This document shows, piece by piece, positions 52,051 through 62,300 of a DNA stretch of 64,000 bases. The DNA lies in NCBI RefSeq assembly GCF_025643335.1, contig NZ_CP092489.1, positions 2,150,001 through 2,214,000 on the forward strand, in the 5' to 3' direction. The stretch is from Endozoicomonas sp. Mp262 (GTDB lineage Bacteria; Pseudomonadota; Gammaproteobacteria; Pseudomonadales; Endozoicomonadaceae). The position numbers and the translations under genes were made by a program. Positions within the stretch are counted from its first letter, which is position 1, and each line of letters begins with the position of its first letter. The notes beneath the pieces are model-generated. The model was not told the origin of the DNA and searched no databases. It saw only the letters and a list, made by a program, of their open reading frames with translations.

Positions 52051-53173
52051 TCCTGAATTCAAGTCATAAATGCATAACCCATGACTTTTCTTGCATTCAC
52101 TCCAGTTAACTCTTTGAATGCCTCATATGGTGTTTTGTAACCGAGGCATTTCCTGGGCCTGCTGTTCAGCTTGTCTACCGCAATGATAACGTCTCTTTCT
52201 TTGACGTTATGAAGCTCCATTGATTTGGGAAAGTACTGCCTGAGCAGCCCATTGGCATTCTCATTCTGGCCTCTCTCCCAAGAGTGGTAGGGCACAGCAA
52301 AGTAGCTGTCGCAGCTCAAGGCTTTGTTGATTGCTTCATGCTGAGCAAATTCCTTACCGTTGTCGTAAGTGATCGTTTTAACAAACCTTTTCAGGGGCTT
52401 GAGTGTATCAATCACTGCCTGTTTAACCGCTTTTGCTTTCTTTCCTGGCAGCGGAACAGCAAGGCGCAGTTTAGTCTTTCGCTCATCCAGTGTGGCAATG
52501 GCACCCTTATGGTTTTTGCCGATTACGGTATCCGCCTCCCAGTCACCAACACGCCCCCTGTTGTTGACGATCTCCGGGCGCTCTTCAATACCTACCCGGT
52601 TAGGTATGCCTGTTCGGTTATGAGCTGAACCATATCGCTTTCGGTACGTTTTTTTCTGATGGCGCAAGTGTTTATACAGGGTACCGTCAGTGCGCTTATC
52701 ATCCTCTATGAACTGGTAAATCGTCTCATGATGCAACTTGATTATCCCTTCTTTTTCAAGCCTTCCAGCCACTTGCTCAGGACTCCAGTCAGCCCGGATA
52801 TCTTGAGCAATCCGTCGCTTAATATCTTCCGTCAACTTCACCGCCTTGGGTTTTTCCTTATGACGCTGTTGAGCCTTACGATGAGCCTGCTGGTGCCTGT
52901 AACCACGCTGCCCTGTGTTGCGTCCTAACTCCCGTGACAGCGAACTCTGTGAACGCCCGAGTTTTTCTGCAATTTTATTTTGAGAAGTCCCATTTTTCAG
53001 TTCGATTTCGATATAATGTCTCTCTTCAGAGCTAAGGTGCTTAAAGGCCATCCTTGGCGTCCTCTGTTTGGTTTGGTTGCTTAACAGAGTACCCCTGAGT
53101 TCTGATTCACTTCAAAGGCTCTGTAACAACCCTCTGGTTACAGAGGTTATGCATTTATGATACAAATTCAGGA
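52051..53173 (-). mobile_element. complete IS30-family element
   Basis: Ends are imperfect inverted repeats of about 28 bp (52052-52079 and 53145-53172) sharing CCTGAATT and TCATAAATGCATAACC. The transposase stop codon lies inside the left repeat, common in IS30. A 9-bp internal dyad (CTCTGTAAC/GTTACAGAG) sits just inside the right end. The short target duplication is not evident. Confidence 0.9.
52059..53051 (-). CDS. IS30 transposase
   Basis: 330 residues. The N-terminal helix-turn-helix is HLSSEERHYIEIELKNGTSQ then AEKLGRSQSSLSRELGRNTG. The DDE core is GDWEADTVIGKNHKGAIATL (Asp), TITYDNGKEFAQHEAI (Asp) and YHSWERGQNENANGLLRQYF (Glu), the classic IS30 signature. The frame is intact, so the element may be active. 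Confidence 0.95.
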   Translation of the reverse strand: MAFKHLSSEERHYIEIELKNGTSQNKIAEKLGRSQSSLSRELGRNTGQRGYRHQQAHRKAQQRHKEKPKAVKLTEDIKRRIAQDIRADWSPEQVAGRLEKEGIIKLHHETIYQFIEDDKRTDGTLYKHLRHQKKTYRKRYGSAHNRTGIPNRVGIEERPEIVNNRGRVGDWEADTVIGKNHKGAIATLDERKTKLRLAVPLPGKKAKAVKQAVIDTLKPLKRFVKTITYDNGKEFAQHEAINKALSCDSYFAVPYHSWERGQNENANGLLRQYFPKSMELHNVKERDVIIAVDKLNSRPRKCLGYKTPYEAFKELTGVNARKVMGYAFMT

Positions 53174-53531
53174 ATAATTAAATTAATAATTTAAAAAATT
53201 ATTCTGATATATAAAAGGCGTGTTAATACCTCCCATCAGAATTATCTGAAATGACTGATTTGAAAATGTTTTTTTAAACTAATAATAGAACTCAATTGAT
53301 TATACATATGCTGTCATGTTCTTTTTTGATGGGGGTCAATTTTTTACTAGTAGAAAACAGGCCAGATCAAAGTGAGTTTTAAATCACCTGATGTGTTGTA
53401 TCATGATGATCATCATGATTTCTTTTTACACATTTTTTAGCCTTTGTCTGCCTCCCCTTCGTAATAGACGTATTAACCCGTTAAAATGGCCACTCTGACT
53501 AATCTGAAAATCATTTATCTGGATATTAGGC
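53174..53531 (+). promoter_or_regulatory. upstream region of the BASS transporter with a 20-bp perfect palindrome
   Basis: 358 bases without a gene. ATCATGATGATCATCATGAT at 53400-53419 is a perfect 20-base palindrome, 112 bases before the transporter ATG, and could be an operator. I cannot name the regulator. No sharp -35/-10 pair is evident around it. Confidence 0.45.
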
Positions 53532-54530
53532 ATGGTAGGTAGGTTGCTTCATTACTTTAAAAAGGAGTGGTTTCTTGGGGGGATGCTGTTAGCAATAGCT
53601 CTGGCAGCAGTTATACCTTCCGTTGGGCAGTCAGGTGGTGCCTTGCATCTGGATAAATTCACTACTGCCGGCATTGCGCTGATTTTCTTTTTACATGGAA
53701 TTGGTCTGTCGCCTGAGGCTATTCGGAGGGGGGTTAGCAACTGGAAACTGCATTTATTTGTTCAGGGTACTACCTTTGTTGCTTACCCGTTGCTGTGGTT
53801 GATTTTTGGTCCAGGTTTTCGTGTCATCATGCCAGAAGCTTTGGCACTGGGTTTTTGTTACTTATTTGTACTACCCAGCACCATATCCTCCTCGGTAGCC
53901 ATGACCAGTGTGGCTAGAGGGAATATTCCCGGAGCTATATTTAATGCTTCATTATCCAGTTTGTTGGGAATTGTGATAACACCCTTGCTGATTCAGCTTT
54001 TTATGGGGATGGAAGGCGTTAAAATGGATGTGGTGGCAACGGTGGTGTCTATTGCAACCATGCTGTTATTGCCTATGGTCGTGGGTCAGTTATTAAGGCC
54101 ATTACTACGGGGTATTCTTGAAACTCATAAAGCCATTACTCATAAAATTGATAAGTGGGTCATTCTCCTGATCGTATTTAATGCCTTCAGTGATTCTGTC
54201 GTTGATGGAATCTGGGCTGACTTTGCCTTGTCTACCTTAGCGCTTACTTTGGTATTGGCCGTGGTTATTTTGCTGGTTGTTGTTCACACTGTACAGTGGA
54301 CTGCCCGTCATATAGGATTTGTCAGGGAAGATGAGATTACAGCCGTTTTCTGTGGTAGCAAGAAAACCCTGGCAGCGGGGGTGCCAATGGCTAAAGTGAT
54401 ATTTGGGGCGAGTCCAATGCTGGGTATGCTGTTACTGCCTATTATGTTTTATCACCAGGTACAAATTTTCTATTGTGCTATTTTAGCCAGTCGTTACGCT
54501 AATCAAAAAGCTGGGATAAAGGATGTTTAG
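53532..54530 (+). CDS. bile acid:sodium symporter-type (BASS/SBF-like, YfeH group) transporter
   Basis: 332 residues with about 10 membrane segments. TAGIALIFFLHGIGLSPEAI (about 45-64), LFVLPSTISSSVAMTSVARG (about 115-134) and CGSKKTLAAGVPMAKVIFG (about 274-292) are signatures of the SBF-like YfeH group, in which the TISSSVAMT and SKKTLAAG segments form the crossover sites. The substrate of this group is not well defined. The gene stands alone just right of the IS30 element. Confidence 0.88.
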   Translation: MVGRLLHYFKKEWFLGGMLLAIALAAVIPSVGQSGGALHLDKFTTAGIALIFFLHGIGLSPEAIRRGVSNWKLHLFVQGTTFVAYPLLWLIFGPGFRVIMPEALALGFCYLFVLPSTISSSVAMTSVARGNIPGAIFNASLSSLLGIVITPLLIQLFMGMEGVKMDVVATVVSIATMLLLPMVVGQLLRPLLRGILETHKAITHKIDKWVILLIVFNAFSDSVVDGIWADFALSTLALTLVLAVVILLVVVHTVQWTARHIGFVREDEITAVFCGSKKTLAAGVPMAKVIFGASPMLGMLLLPIMFYHQVQIFYCAILASRYANQKAGIKDV

Positions 54531-54586
54531 CTAGGCGGTGCCGAGAGAATTACTGTAGAGGTTTTCTAATAAGAGAGGTAATAGCG

Positions 54587-55033
54587 ATGCAGTGGACTGT
54601 GTATTTGTCTGGTGAAATCCATACGGATTGGCGACAACAAATCATGCAGGGAGCTGAAGCACTTGGTTTGCCTGTACTGTTTACATCAGCTGTCACTGAC
54701 CATGATGCCAGTGATGCGGCGGGAGATGTATTAGGTGATGAGACAGAAGGATTCTGGCGGGATCATAAATCCGCGAAGGTGAACGGGATTCGCACAAAAA
54801 GCCTGATCGAAAAATGCGATATAGCGGTGGTTCGGTTTGGTAATCAATATAAACAGTGGAACGCAGCATTTGATGCAGGATTCTGTGCTGCCTTGGGAAA
54901 ACCGTATATTACCTTACACGACCAAGAAATTATCCATCCACTTAAAGAGGTAGATGCTGCCGCCATGGCCTGGACTCAGACACCTGAGCAGGTTGTTGAG
55001 CTTCTGAGATATGTCACTGCTACGTCATCATAA
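54587..55033 (+). CDS. ytoQ: YtoQ-family protein
   Basis: A 148-residue protein. The start MQWTVYLSGEIHTDWRQQI, the acidic DHDASDAAGDVLGDE, SAKVNGIRTKSLIEKCDIAV and FDAGFCAALGKPYITLHD match YtoQ. The fold resembles nucleoside 2-deoxyribosyltransferases, but no activity is established to my knowledge. AGAGG is found upstream of the ATG. It is followed 19 bases later by a small membrane protein. Confidence 0.85.
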   Translation: MQWTVYLSGEIHTDWRQQIMQGAEALGLPVLFTSAVTDHDASDAAGDVLGDETEGFWRDHKSAKVNGIRTKSLIEKCDIAVVRFGNQYKQWNAAFDAGFCAALGKPYITLHDQEIIHPLKEVDAAAMAWTQTPEQVVELLRYVTATSS

Positions 55034-55052
55034 AAACAACGAGGATAAAACA

Positions 55053-55430
55053 GTGAGCGAAAGTGTTGCAAAGACTGAATATAAACCATCGGTGGAAGTC
55101 GATGCCGAAAAGATAAAGCATGCTAAAACCATGACAATGGTTATCTATGGTTTGCAGGCTGTTTCCTTTATTTTTGGCATTACATTTATTATTGCTGTCA
55201 TTGTCAATTATGTTAAAAAAGAGGAAGTGGGAGGCACCTGGCTGTCATCTCATTTCCGCTGGCAAATCCGTACTTTCTGGTTCAGTGTTTTGTGGACTAT
55301 TATTGGCGCGGTGACGGTTTTTTTGGGAGTAGGCTATTTCATACTGTTAGCCAATGCTATTTGGGTGATTTACCGGATTGTCAAAGGCTGGCTCGCCCTT
55401 GTGGATGATAAGGAAATGTACTGTTGTTAG
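55053..55430 (+). CDS. small DUF4870-like membrane protein
   Basis: 125 residues from the GTG at 55053, with GAGG 8 bases upstream. An in-frame ATG at 55011 would overlap ytoQ and is less likely. The protein has a short acidic N-terminus (about 1-30), then three membrane segments (MTMVIYGLQAVSFIFGITFI, FWFSVLWTIIGAVTVFLGVG and FILLANAIWVIYRIVKG) with FRWQIRTFWF between them, the DUF4870 pattern. The function is unknown. The 252 bases after it (55431-55682) show no supportable gene. Confidence 0.75.
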   Translation: MSESVAKTEYKPSVEVDAEKIKHAKTMTMVIYGLQAVSFIFGITFIIAVIVNYVKKEEVGGTWLSSHFRWQIRTFWFSVLWTIIGAVTVFLGVGYFILLANAIWVIYRIVKGWLALVDDKEMYCC

Positions 55431-55682
55431 ATGCCCGGTGCAGCCAAAATACAGGGTTTTATCCACATTGACCTGTTATCTAATTATAATTTTAAAGGTT
55501 ATATGATGATGGCTGCATCTCTCATCTACTGGATGAGAGGGGCGTTATTTGAAATCTGAGAATATTAAATGGGCATGAGAGAGGTTGAAATTTTCGATGG
55601 TTTTTAATGATAGGGGTATAAATGGGAAATAGAAAATAAATAGCCTATAAATAAAGCAAGTTATACTGCGGCTGGATCTACG

Positions 55683-58600
55683 ATGTTGAGTATTTTCCAC
55701 TTGATTCGAGCGGATTATAAAACAAGGTGGTTTTACTGGCGGTTATTTAAAAGCTTTCTATTCACAATAACGGCTGGCTTTATGATGTTAGTAACAGCTA
55801 GAACGTTATCGGCCAAAACAAATGAAGGCTATTACCGTTTTCCAGCCCTTTATGAAAATACTATTGTATTTACAGCAGAGGGAGATCTTTGGGTTGTTGG
55901 ACTAGAAGGAGGCCTGGCCAGACGGCTAACCAGCCACCCGGGTATTGAATCTGATGCTTCTATTTCCCCCGATGGCAAAACCGTGGCATTTAAGGCTCAA
56001 TATGAGGGGATTGCTGAACTCTATACCATGCCTTTGGTTGGCGGTTTGCCCCGACGCCTAACCTTTCATGGGATTTCCGGCGTGACGGGTTGGACGCCAG
56101 ATGGAAAGATACTTTATCGCTCATATCACTTATCCACATTACCCAATGCCCAGCTATTTGTCTTTGACCCAAACACAGAAAATAGTGAAAGACTACCGTT
56201 AGCACAGGCTGCTGACGGCCGTTATGATGAAACGGGAAAGACGCTTTTTTTTACTCGCCTGCCCTTTCAGGGAAGTTACACCAAGCAGTATCAAGGAGGC
56301 TCTGTTGAACAGGTCTGGAAATTTACCCGGGGTGCCAGTGAAGCCGAGCCATTAACCCCTTCGTACCCTGGCACCAGCCGTTCCCCAATGTGGTGGGATA
56401 ACAGGATTTATTTTGTCAGTGACCGTGATGGCACAATGAACCTGTGGTCAATGAATGAGGCTGGTGATGAGCTTAGTCAGCATACTTTCCATAAAGGCTG
56501 GGATGTTAAGTCACCCTCGCTTTATCAAGGGCGGGTTGTGTACCAGCTGGGAGCGGATCTTAATCTTTTGGATCTTGCCACTAAAGAGAACAGGCCATTA
56601 TCTATACAGCTTGCCTCAGACTTTGATCAGTTAAGAGATAAGTGGGTAAAGAACCCCTTGAAATTTCTTTCCAGCATGGATGTTTCCCCCAATGGGGATC
56701 GACTGTTAGTCACCTCCAGGGGCAGGGTGTTTGTTATTCCGGCCAAAAAGGGGCGTTTGGTTGAAGTTACCCGTCAACAGGGTGTCAGGTTTAAACATGC
56801 CCGTTTTATGCCAGATGGAAAAACCGTCCTGATACAGTCGGATAAAACAGGTGAGTTTGAATATGTGACAGTGTCCGCTGATGGTCTGAGTGCTTCTAAG
56901 CATTTGACTGACGATGCCTGTAGCCTGAACAATCCGGCGATTCCTTCACCGGATGGAAAATGGCTGGTCTTTACCGATAAGGAAGACCGGCTTTCTTTGT
57001 TTGATATGGGCAGGAGAAAAAAACAGGTTATTGGCCAGTCTGATGTAGCCCGGGGGTATACATTTACCCCTCCTCATTCTAGAGATGTAGCTGCCAGTCC
57101 CGGTTTTTTTAACATAACCTGGTCACCGGATAGTCGCTGGCTGGCGTATGCCAGGCTGGCTGATAATGGCTATGCCGTAATACACCTTTATGATATTTAC
57201 CGGCAGAAGCTCATGGCTGTCACCAGTGACCGCGTGTACAGCTTCTCGCCTTCCTGGAGTCCTGATGGAAAGTGGCTTTATTTTTTATCAGACCGTCATT
57301 TTATGTCAGAAGTTAAAGACCCCTGGGGACAACGTCAGCCTGAACCTTTTTTTAGTCAGACGACAAAGGTTTATCAGCTGGCTTTACAGAAAGGGTTACA
57401 GTCACCTTTCCGGGAGGGTGATGAGTTGTCCCCTGTTCCAGAAGGAAAGAGGGGAGATAAGGATAGCCCCTGGAAAGACAGCGAAGGTAAACAGGGATTC
57501 AAGTTTATCAAGGTTGAGGGGGATGGGTTAGCTGCCAGATTGTATGAGGTACCTGTCACTGCCGGAAACTATGAGAAACTGGAGGTGACTGATAAGTGTG
57601 TTTATTTAACGGAAACCGGGCATTGTAAACAGTTGGTAGCGGTGGATATCCATAAGAAACCTATTGAGAAAACGATTGTAATGGATGACTTTACGCGCTA
57701 TGTCATGTCAGGCAATAAAGAAAAAATCCTGGTTGAAACAACAAGCGGGCTTCATGTCATAAATGCAACGGGGGAGCGTCCAGATAAAATCGACACATCA
57801 AAAGTAGACTTATCACAATGGACGTTTTCTGTTAATCCCAGGGAAGAGTGGCGACAGATGCTTAGGGATGCCTGGCGAATGGAAAGAGATAATTTTTACG
57901 ACCCGAATTTTCATGGAGCAGATTGGCAGTTAATTCTTGACAGGCATTTGCCATTGATTGACAGGTTAACAGATCGGGATGAACTGGATGATCTACTGGC
58001 GCAAATGGTAGGGGAGTTACATGCATTGCATACCTTTGTTACTGGTGGGGATAAAAGGCAGGGGGCTGATCATATTGCCATTGGTTTTCTGGGGGCTGAG
58101 CTAAAAAGGGAGCCTGGCCAGGGCGGGTATAGAATAAGTCGTATTTATAAGGGAAATCCTGACTATCCGGAAAAGCAATCTCCTTTGCAGAAGTCTGAGG
58201 TTGGCATAAATGAAGGGGATATTATTGAGCAGGTGGATGGCGTTTTAGCTCTGGCTGTTCCGGATATATCCGAGCTGCTGAAGAATAAAGCGGGAAAACA
58301 GGTGCGCTTGAGGGTTAAGTCTGTCGGCAAAAAAAGGCGTGATGTTATTGTTGTTCCCTTCAGTGCAGAGCAGGCTCGGCAGTTGCGCTACGATGACTGG
58401 GAGCTGTCCTGTCGAAACCGTGTGGAAGCAGTCGGTCAGGGTGATTTAGGCTATATCCATTTACGGGCCATGGGTAGCGATGATATTGCCCAGTGGGCAA
58501 GAGAGTATTATCCGGTCTTTAACCGTAAGGGGTTGATCATAGATGTCCGGCATAACCAGGGTGGAAATATCGATAGCTGGATTCTTGAAAAACTGTTACG

Positions 58601-59051
58601 GCGGCCATGGTTTTACTGGAAAACTCGAACAGGAAAGCCCTACTGGAGTATGCAGTATGCTTTCCATGGCCATATGGTGGTTTTATGTAATGAGAAAACC
58701 TGCTCCAATGGAGAAGCGTTTGCTGAAGGTTTTCGCAGGCTTGGGTTGGGTAAGGTCATAGGTACCCGTACCTGGGGCGGGGTCATATGGCTTAACTTTG
58801 ATAACTGGCTTGTTGATAAAGGAATTGCATCGGTTCCGCTATCGGCGATGTATGACAAGCAGGGGCGGTGGCTGATAGAAGGCTATGGGGTGGAACCGGA
58901 TATAGTGGTGGATAACTTACCTCACGCAACATTTCAAGGTAAAGATGCCCAGCTGGAGGCTGCGATAGATTACCTGAAAGAAAAAATAGCAAATGAGCCT
59001 GTAGGGGTGCCAGAGGCACCAGCTTACCCTTTAAAAAACGATAAAATTTAA
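55683..59051 (+). CDS. tricorn protease homologue, copy 1, predicted exported
   Basis: A 1122-residue member of the tricorn family (peptidase S41 superfamily). A hydrophobic segment ends in TLSA before KTNEGYYRFPAL, suggesting a Sec signal at about 25-45. Two beta-propellers follow (about 48-335 and 335-690; e.g. PDGKILYRSYHLSTLPNAQL, ITWSPDSRWLAYARL). The C1 helical domain starts near 725 (EEWRQMLRDAWRMERD), a PDZ domain lies at about 790-890, and the C2 catalytic domain ends the protein. Likely catalytic residues are His783 (GELHALHTF), Ser1008 (CSNGEAFAEGFRRLGLG) and Glu1071 (YGVEPD). SDGE of most members reads SNGE here. Tricorn degrades oligopeptides released by other proteases. A paralogue follows 275 bases later. 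Confidence 0.93.
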   Translation: MLSIFHLIRADYKTRWFYWRLFKSFLFTITAGFMMLVTARTLSAKTNEGYYRFPALYENTIVFTAEGDLWVVGLEGGLARRLTSHPGIESDASISPDGKTVAFKAQYEGIAELYTMPLVGGLPRRLTFHGISGVTGWTPDGKILYRSYHLSTLPNAQLFVFDPNTENSERLPLAQAADGRYDETGKTLFFTRLPFQGSYTKQYQGGSVEQVWKFTRGASEAEPLTPSYPGTSRSPMWWDNRIYFVSDRDGTMNLWSMNEAGDELSQHTFHKGWDVKSPSLYQGRVVYQLGADLNLLDLATKENRPLSIQLASDFDQLRDKWVKNPLKFLSSMDVSPNGDRLLVTSRGRVFVIPAKKGRLVEVTRQQGVRFKHARFMPDGKTVLIQSDKTGEFEYVTVSADGLSASKHLTDDACSLNNPAIPSPDGKWLVFTDKEDRLSLFDMGRRKKQVIGQSDVARGYTFTPPHSRDVAASPGFFNITWSPDSRWLAYARLADNGYAVIHLYDIYRQKLMAVTSDRVYSFSPSWSPDGKWLYFLSDRHFMSEVKDPWGQRQPEPFFSQTTKVYQLALQKGLQSPFREGDELSPVPEGKRGDKDSPWKDSEGKQGFKFIKVEGDGLAARLYEVPVTAGNYEKLEVTDKCVYLTETGHCKQLVAVDIHKKPIEKTIVMDDFTRYVMSGNKEKILVETTSGLHVINATGERPDKIDTSKVDLSQWTFSVNPREEWRQMLRDAWRMERDNFYDPNFHGADWQLILDRHLPLIDRLTDRDELDDLLAQMVGELHALHTFVTGGDKRQGADHIAIGFLGAELKREPGQGGYRISRIYKGNPDYPEKQSPLQKSEVGINEGDIIEQVDGVLALAVPDISELLKNKAGKQVRLRVKSVGKKRRDVIVVPFSAEQARQLRYDDWELSCRNRVEAVGQGDLGYIHLRAMGSDDIAQWAREYYPVFNRKGLIIDVRHNQGGNIDSWILEKLLRRPWFYWKTRTGKPYWSMQYAFHGHMVVLCNEKTCSNGEAFAEGFRRLGLGKVIGTRTWGGVIWLNFDNWLVDKGIASVPLSAMYDKQGRWLIEGYGVEPDIVVDNLPHATFQGKDAQLEAAIDYLKEKIANEPVGVPEAPAYPLKNDKI

Positions 59052-59326
59052 GATATCATTTATAAAGAGTTATAGGTGCTGAAGCCATCAAGCTGAAGGA
59101 ACAGGGTTTTGAGGCGAAGGAATGAGAGAAAGGCTTTTTATATTCTTAATAATTATAAAAATATTATTTTTAAGGCTTTTAATATTTTAAGCGTTATTTG
59201 AGATTTAAAAACTTAAATTGATATGGATTATTTTATCTGGGATAGTTTTTGCAAGTCCCTGGTCAAATGGAAACTAGACAATTAATAGTCTATCAGCAAA
59301 TAAACTATAAGGCGGCCAGATCGATA

Positions 59327-62300
59327 ATGTTGCGTATTTTTCACGTGATTCGAGAAGATTATAAAAGGAAGTGGGTTTGCAGACTGTTATTTGAAACCTT
59401 TTTATTAATAAAAGCCGTTGGTTTTATGATGCCAGCAACAGCCAGTACTTTACCTGTCAAAACCAATGAAGGCTATTACCGCTTTCCTGCCCTTCATGAT
59501 AGTACTATCGTATTTACAGCTGAAGGAGATCTTTGGACTGTGAATATTGACGGAGGGTTAGCCCAGCGGCTAACCAGTCATCAAGGGGTTGAGGCTGATG
59601 CTGCTGTTTCTCCGGATGGCATGATATTGGCATTCAAGGCTCAATATGAAGGCTCAACTGAGCTTTATACCATGCCTTTGGCTGGTGGCTTGCCCCGACG
59701 CCTAACCTTCCACGGTATTTCTGGTGTGGTGGGTTGGACGCCAGATGGAAAGATACTTTATCGCTCGTACCACTTATCCACATTACCTAATGCTCAGTTA
59801 TTTGTCTTTGATCCAAAAACACAGAGCAGTGAAAGACTACCGTTAGCACAGGCTGCTGACGGCCGTTATGATGAAACGGGAAAGACGCTTTTTTTTACTC
59901 GCTTGCCATTTCAGGGAAGTTACACCAAGCGGTATCAAGGTGGTTCTGTTGAACAAATCTGGAAATTTACCCAGGGCGCCATTGAAGCAGAGGCATTAAC
60001 CCAATCGTACCCTGGAACCAGCAGTTCTCCTATGTGGTGGAATAACAGGGTCTATTTTGTCAGTGACCGTGATGGCATCATGAATTTGTGGTCAATGGAT
60101 GAGTCTGGTGGAACACTAAGGCAGCACACCTTTCATAAAGGGTGGGATATTAAATCTCCTTCCTTATATAAAGGACGGGTAGTCTATCAGCTAGGGGCTG
60201 ATCTTCATCTTTTTGATATTGACACTTCAAAAGACAAAAAATTATCAATACAGCTCGCTTCGGATTTTGACCAGTTAAGAGATAAGTGGGTACAGAACCC
60301 TTTAAAATTTCTTTCCAGTATGGATCTGTCGCCCGATGGCGATCGGCTGGTACTTACATCCAGGGGACGGGTTTTTGTTATTCCAGTGAAACAGGGACGT
60401 TTGGTTGAAGTAACCCGTCAGCAAGGTATCAGGTTTAGAAATGCCCGTTTTATGCCTGATGGGAAAAATATCTTATTACAATCTGATCATACCGGAGAGG
60501 TTGAGTTTTGGACAACACCTGCTGATGGTCATGGAAGTCTTACCAGTTTGACAGAAGATGGCCAGGTGTTGCGAAATGCAGGAGTACCATCACCAGATGG
60601 TAAATGGATTGTGTTTACAGACCATGATGAGCGGCTTTGGTTGCAGGACTTGTTCAATAAGAAAAAATATCTGGTAGATCAGTCAGAAACTACCTGGTCA
60701 AATCATCCATCAAAAGAAACTGATGAGGCGGCAAGTATAGGGCTATCTAATCTCGCCTGGTCTCCAGATAGTCGATGGCTTGCTTATGCAAAAGATGCAG
60801 ATAATGGCTATGCACAAATTTTTATTTATAGCCTTGATGAAAAAACAACGGTGCCGGTGACAACAAACCGGGTATATAGTTTCTCCCCAGCCTGGAGCCA
60901 GGATGGTCAATGGCTTTACTTCTTATCAGATCGAAACTTGGTTTCTCTCGTTGAAAGCCCTTGGGGGCAACATCAACCAGAGCCTTTCTTTGATCAAATG
61001 ACAAAAGTATATCAGCTTGCTTTACAGAAAGACCTGAGATCTCCTTTCAAGGAAAGTGAGGAGTTTTTATCCTTAATAGAAAACAAGCACAAAAAAGAGA
61101 AAGAAGGTAATAGCAAAGAAAAAGGAGAATCGGGCAATAAAAATAATCCAGCTCAACGGGTTAAAATTGACTTTAAAGGCATTCAGGAAAGGCTTTATGA
61201 AGTGCCGATTCCAGCGGGTAACTATGAACAGTTACAGGTTACAGGAAAGCATCTTTATATAGCGGATATAAGCAAATCCCGGAACAATACAAGCAAACTG
61301 GTGGCAGTAGAAATTAAAAATAGCAATGTTGAGAAAACAGTCATATTGGAAGATATTTCTCATTATGTAATGTCAATGAATCAGGAAAAAATATTGATTG
61401 AAAAAGAAAATGCTCTTTATGTTATTGAGGCTTCTGGCTCAGAGTCTGACTCTATAGATGAGAATAAAGTGGATTTATCTCGTTGGGCATTTTCATTCAG
61501 GCCGCGGGAGGAGTGGCGGCAGATATTTATTGATGCCTGGCGAATGGAAAGAGACTATTTTTATGATGTCAATCTCCATGGCATTGATTGGAAGACTATT
61601 CGTGATAAACATTTTCCGCTTGTTGAAAGAGTTACAGATCGTGATGAACTGGATGACTTAATTGGTCATATAGTTGGTGAACTTGGTGCTCTGCATACAT
61701 TTATCAGTGATGGTGATAAACGTCAGGGGGGAGATAATATTGCAATAGGTTTTCTTGGTGCTGAACTGGTAAGGGATAGTCAGGGGCAATATCACGTTGG
61801 TAAGATGTATCGGGGCGATCCTGACTACCCTGAGCGACTCTCCCCATTGCAAAGAGCAGGACTTGGGGAGGGCGATATTATTGAAGCTATCAATGGCATA
61901 CCGGCTATAGAAACTCGTGACTTATCAGAGCTGTTGAGGAATCAAGCTAAACGGCAGGTGAGATTAACTGTCAGGTTTAAAAACAACAAAAAAAAGAAGA
62001 AAGATGTGATTGTTGTTCCCTTTACCAGAGGACAGGCATATGACCTGCGTTATGATGATTGGGAATTTTCACGGAGAGAAAGGGTAGAGGCAGCCAGCGA
62101 TAGTAATATTGGTTATATTCATTTACGGGCGATGGGGGCAGATGATATCGCTCAATGGGTAAGAGATTATTATCCGGTATTTAACCGGAAAGGCCTGATT
62201 ATTGATGTCAGACATAACCGGGGAGGAAATATTGATAGCTGGATTTTAGAGAAGCTAATGCGCCGGGCCTGGTTTTTTTGGAAAGCACGGACAGGTAAGC

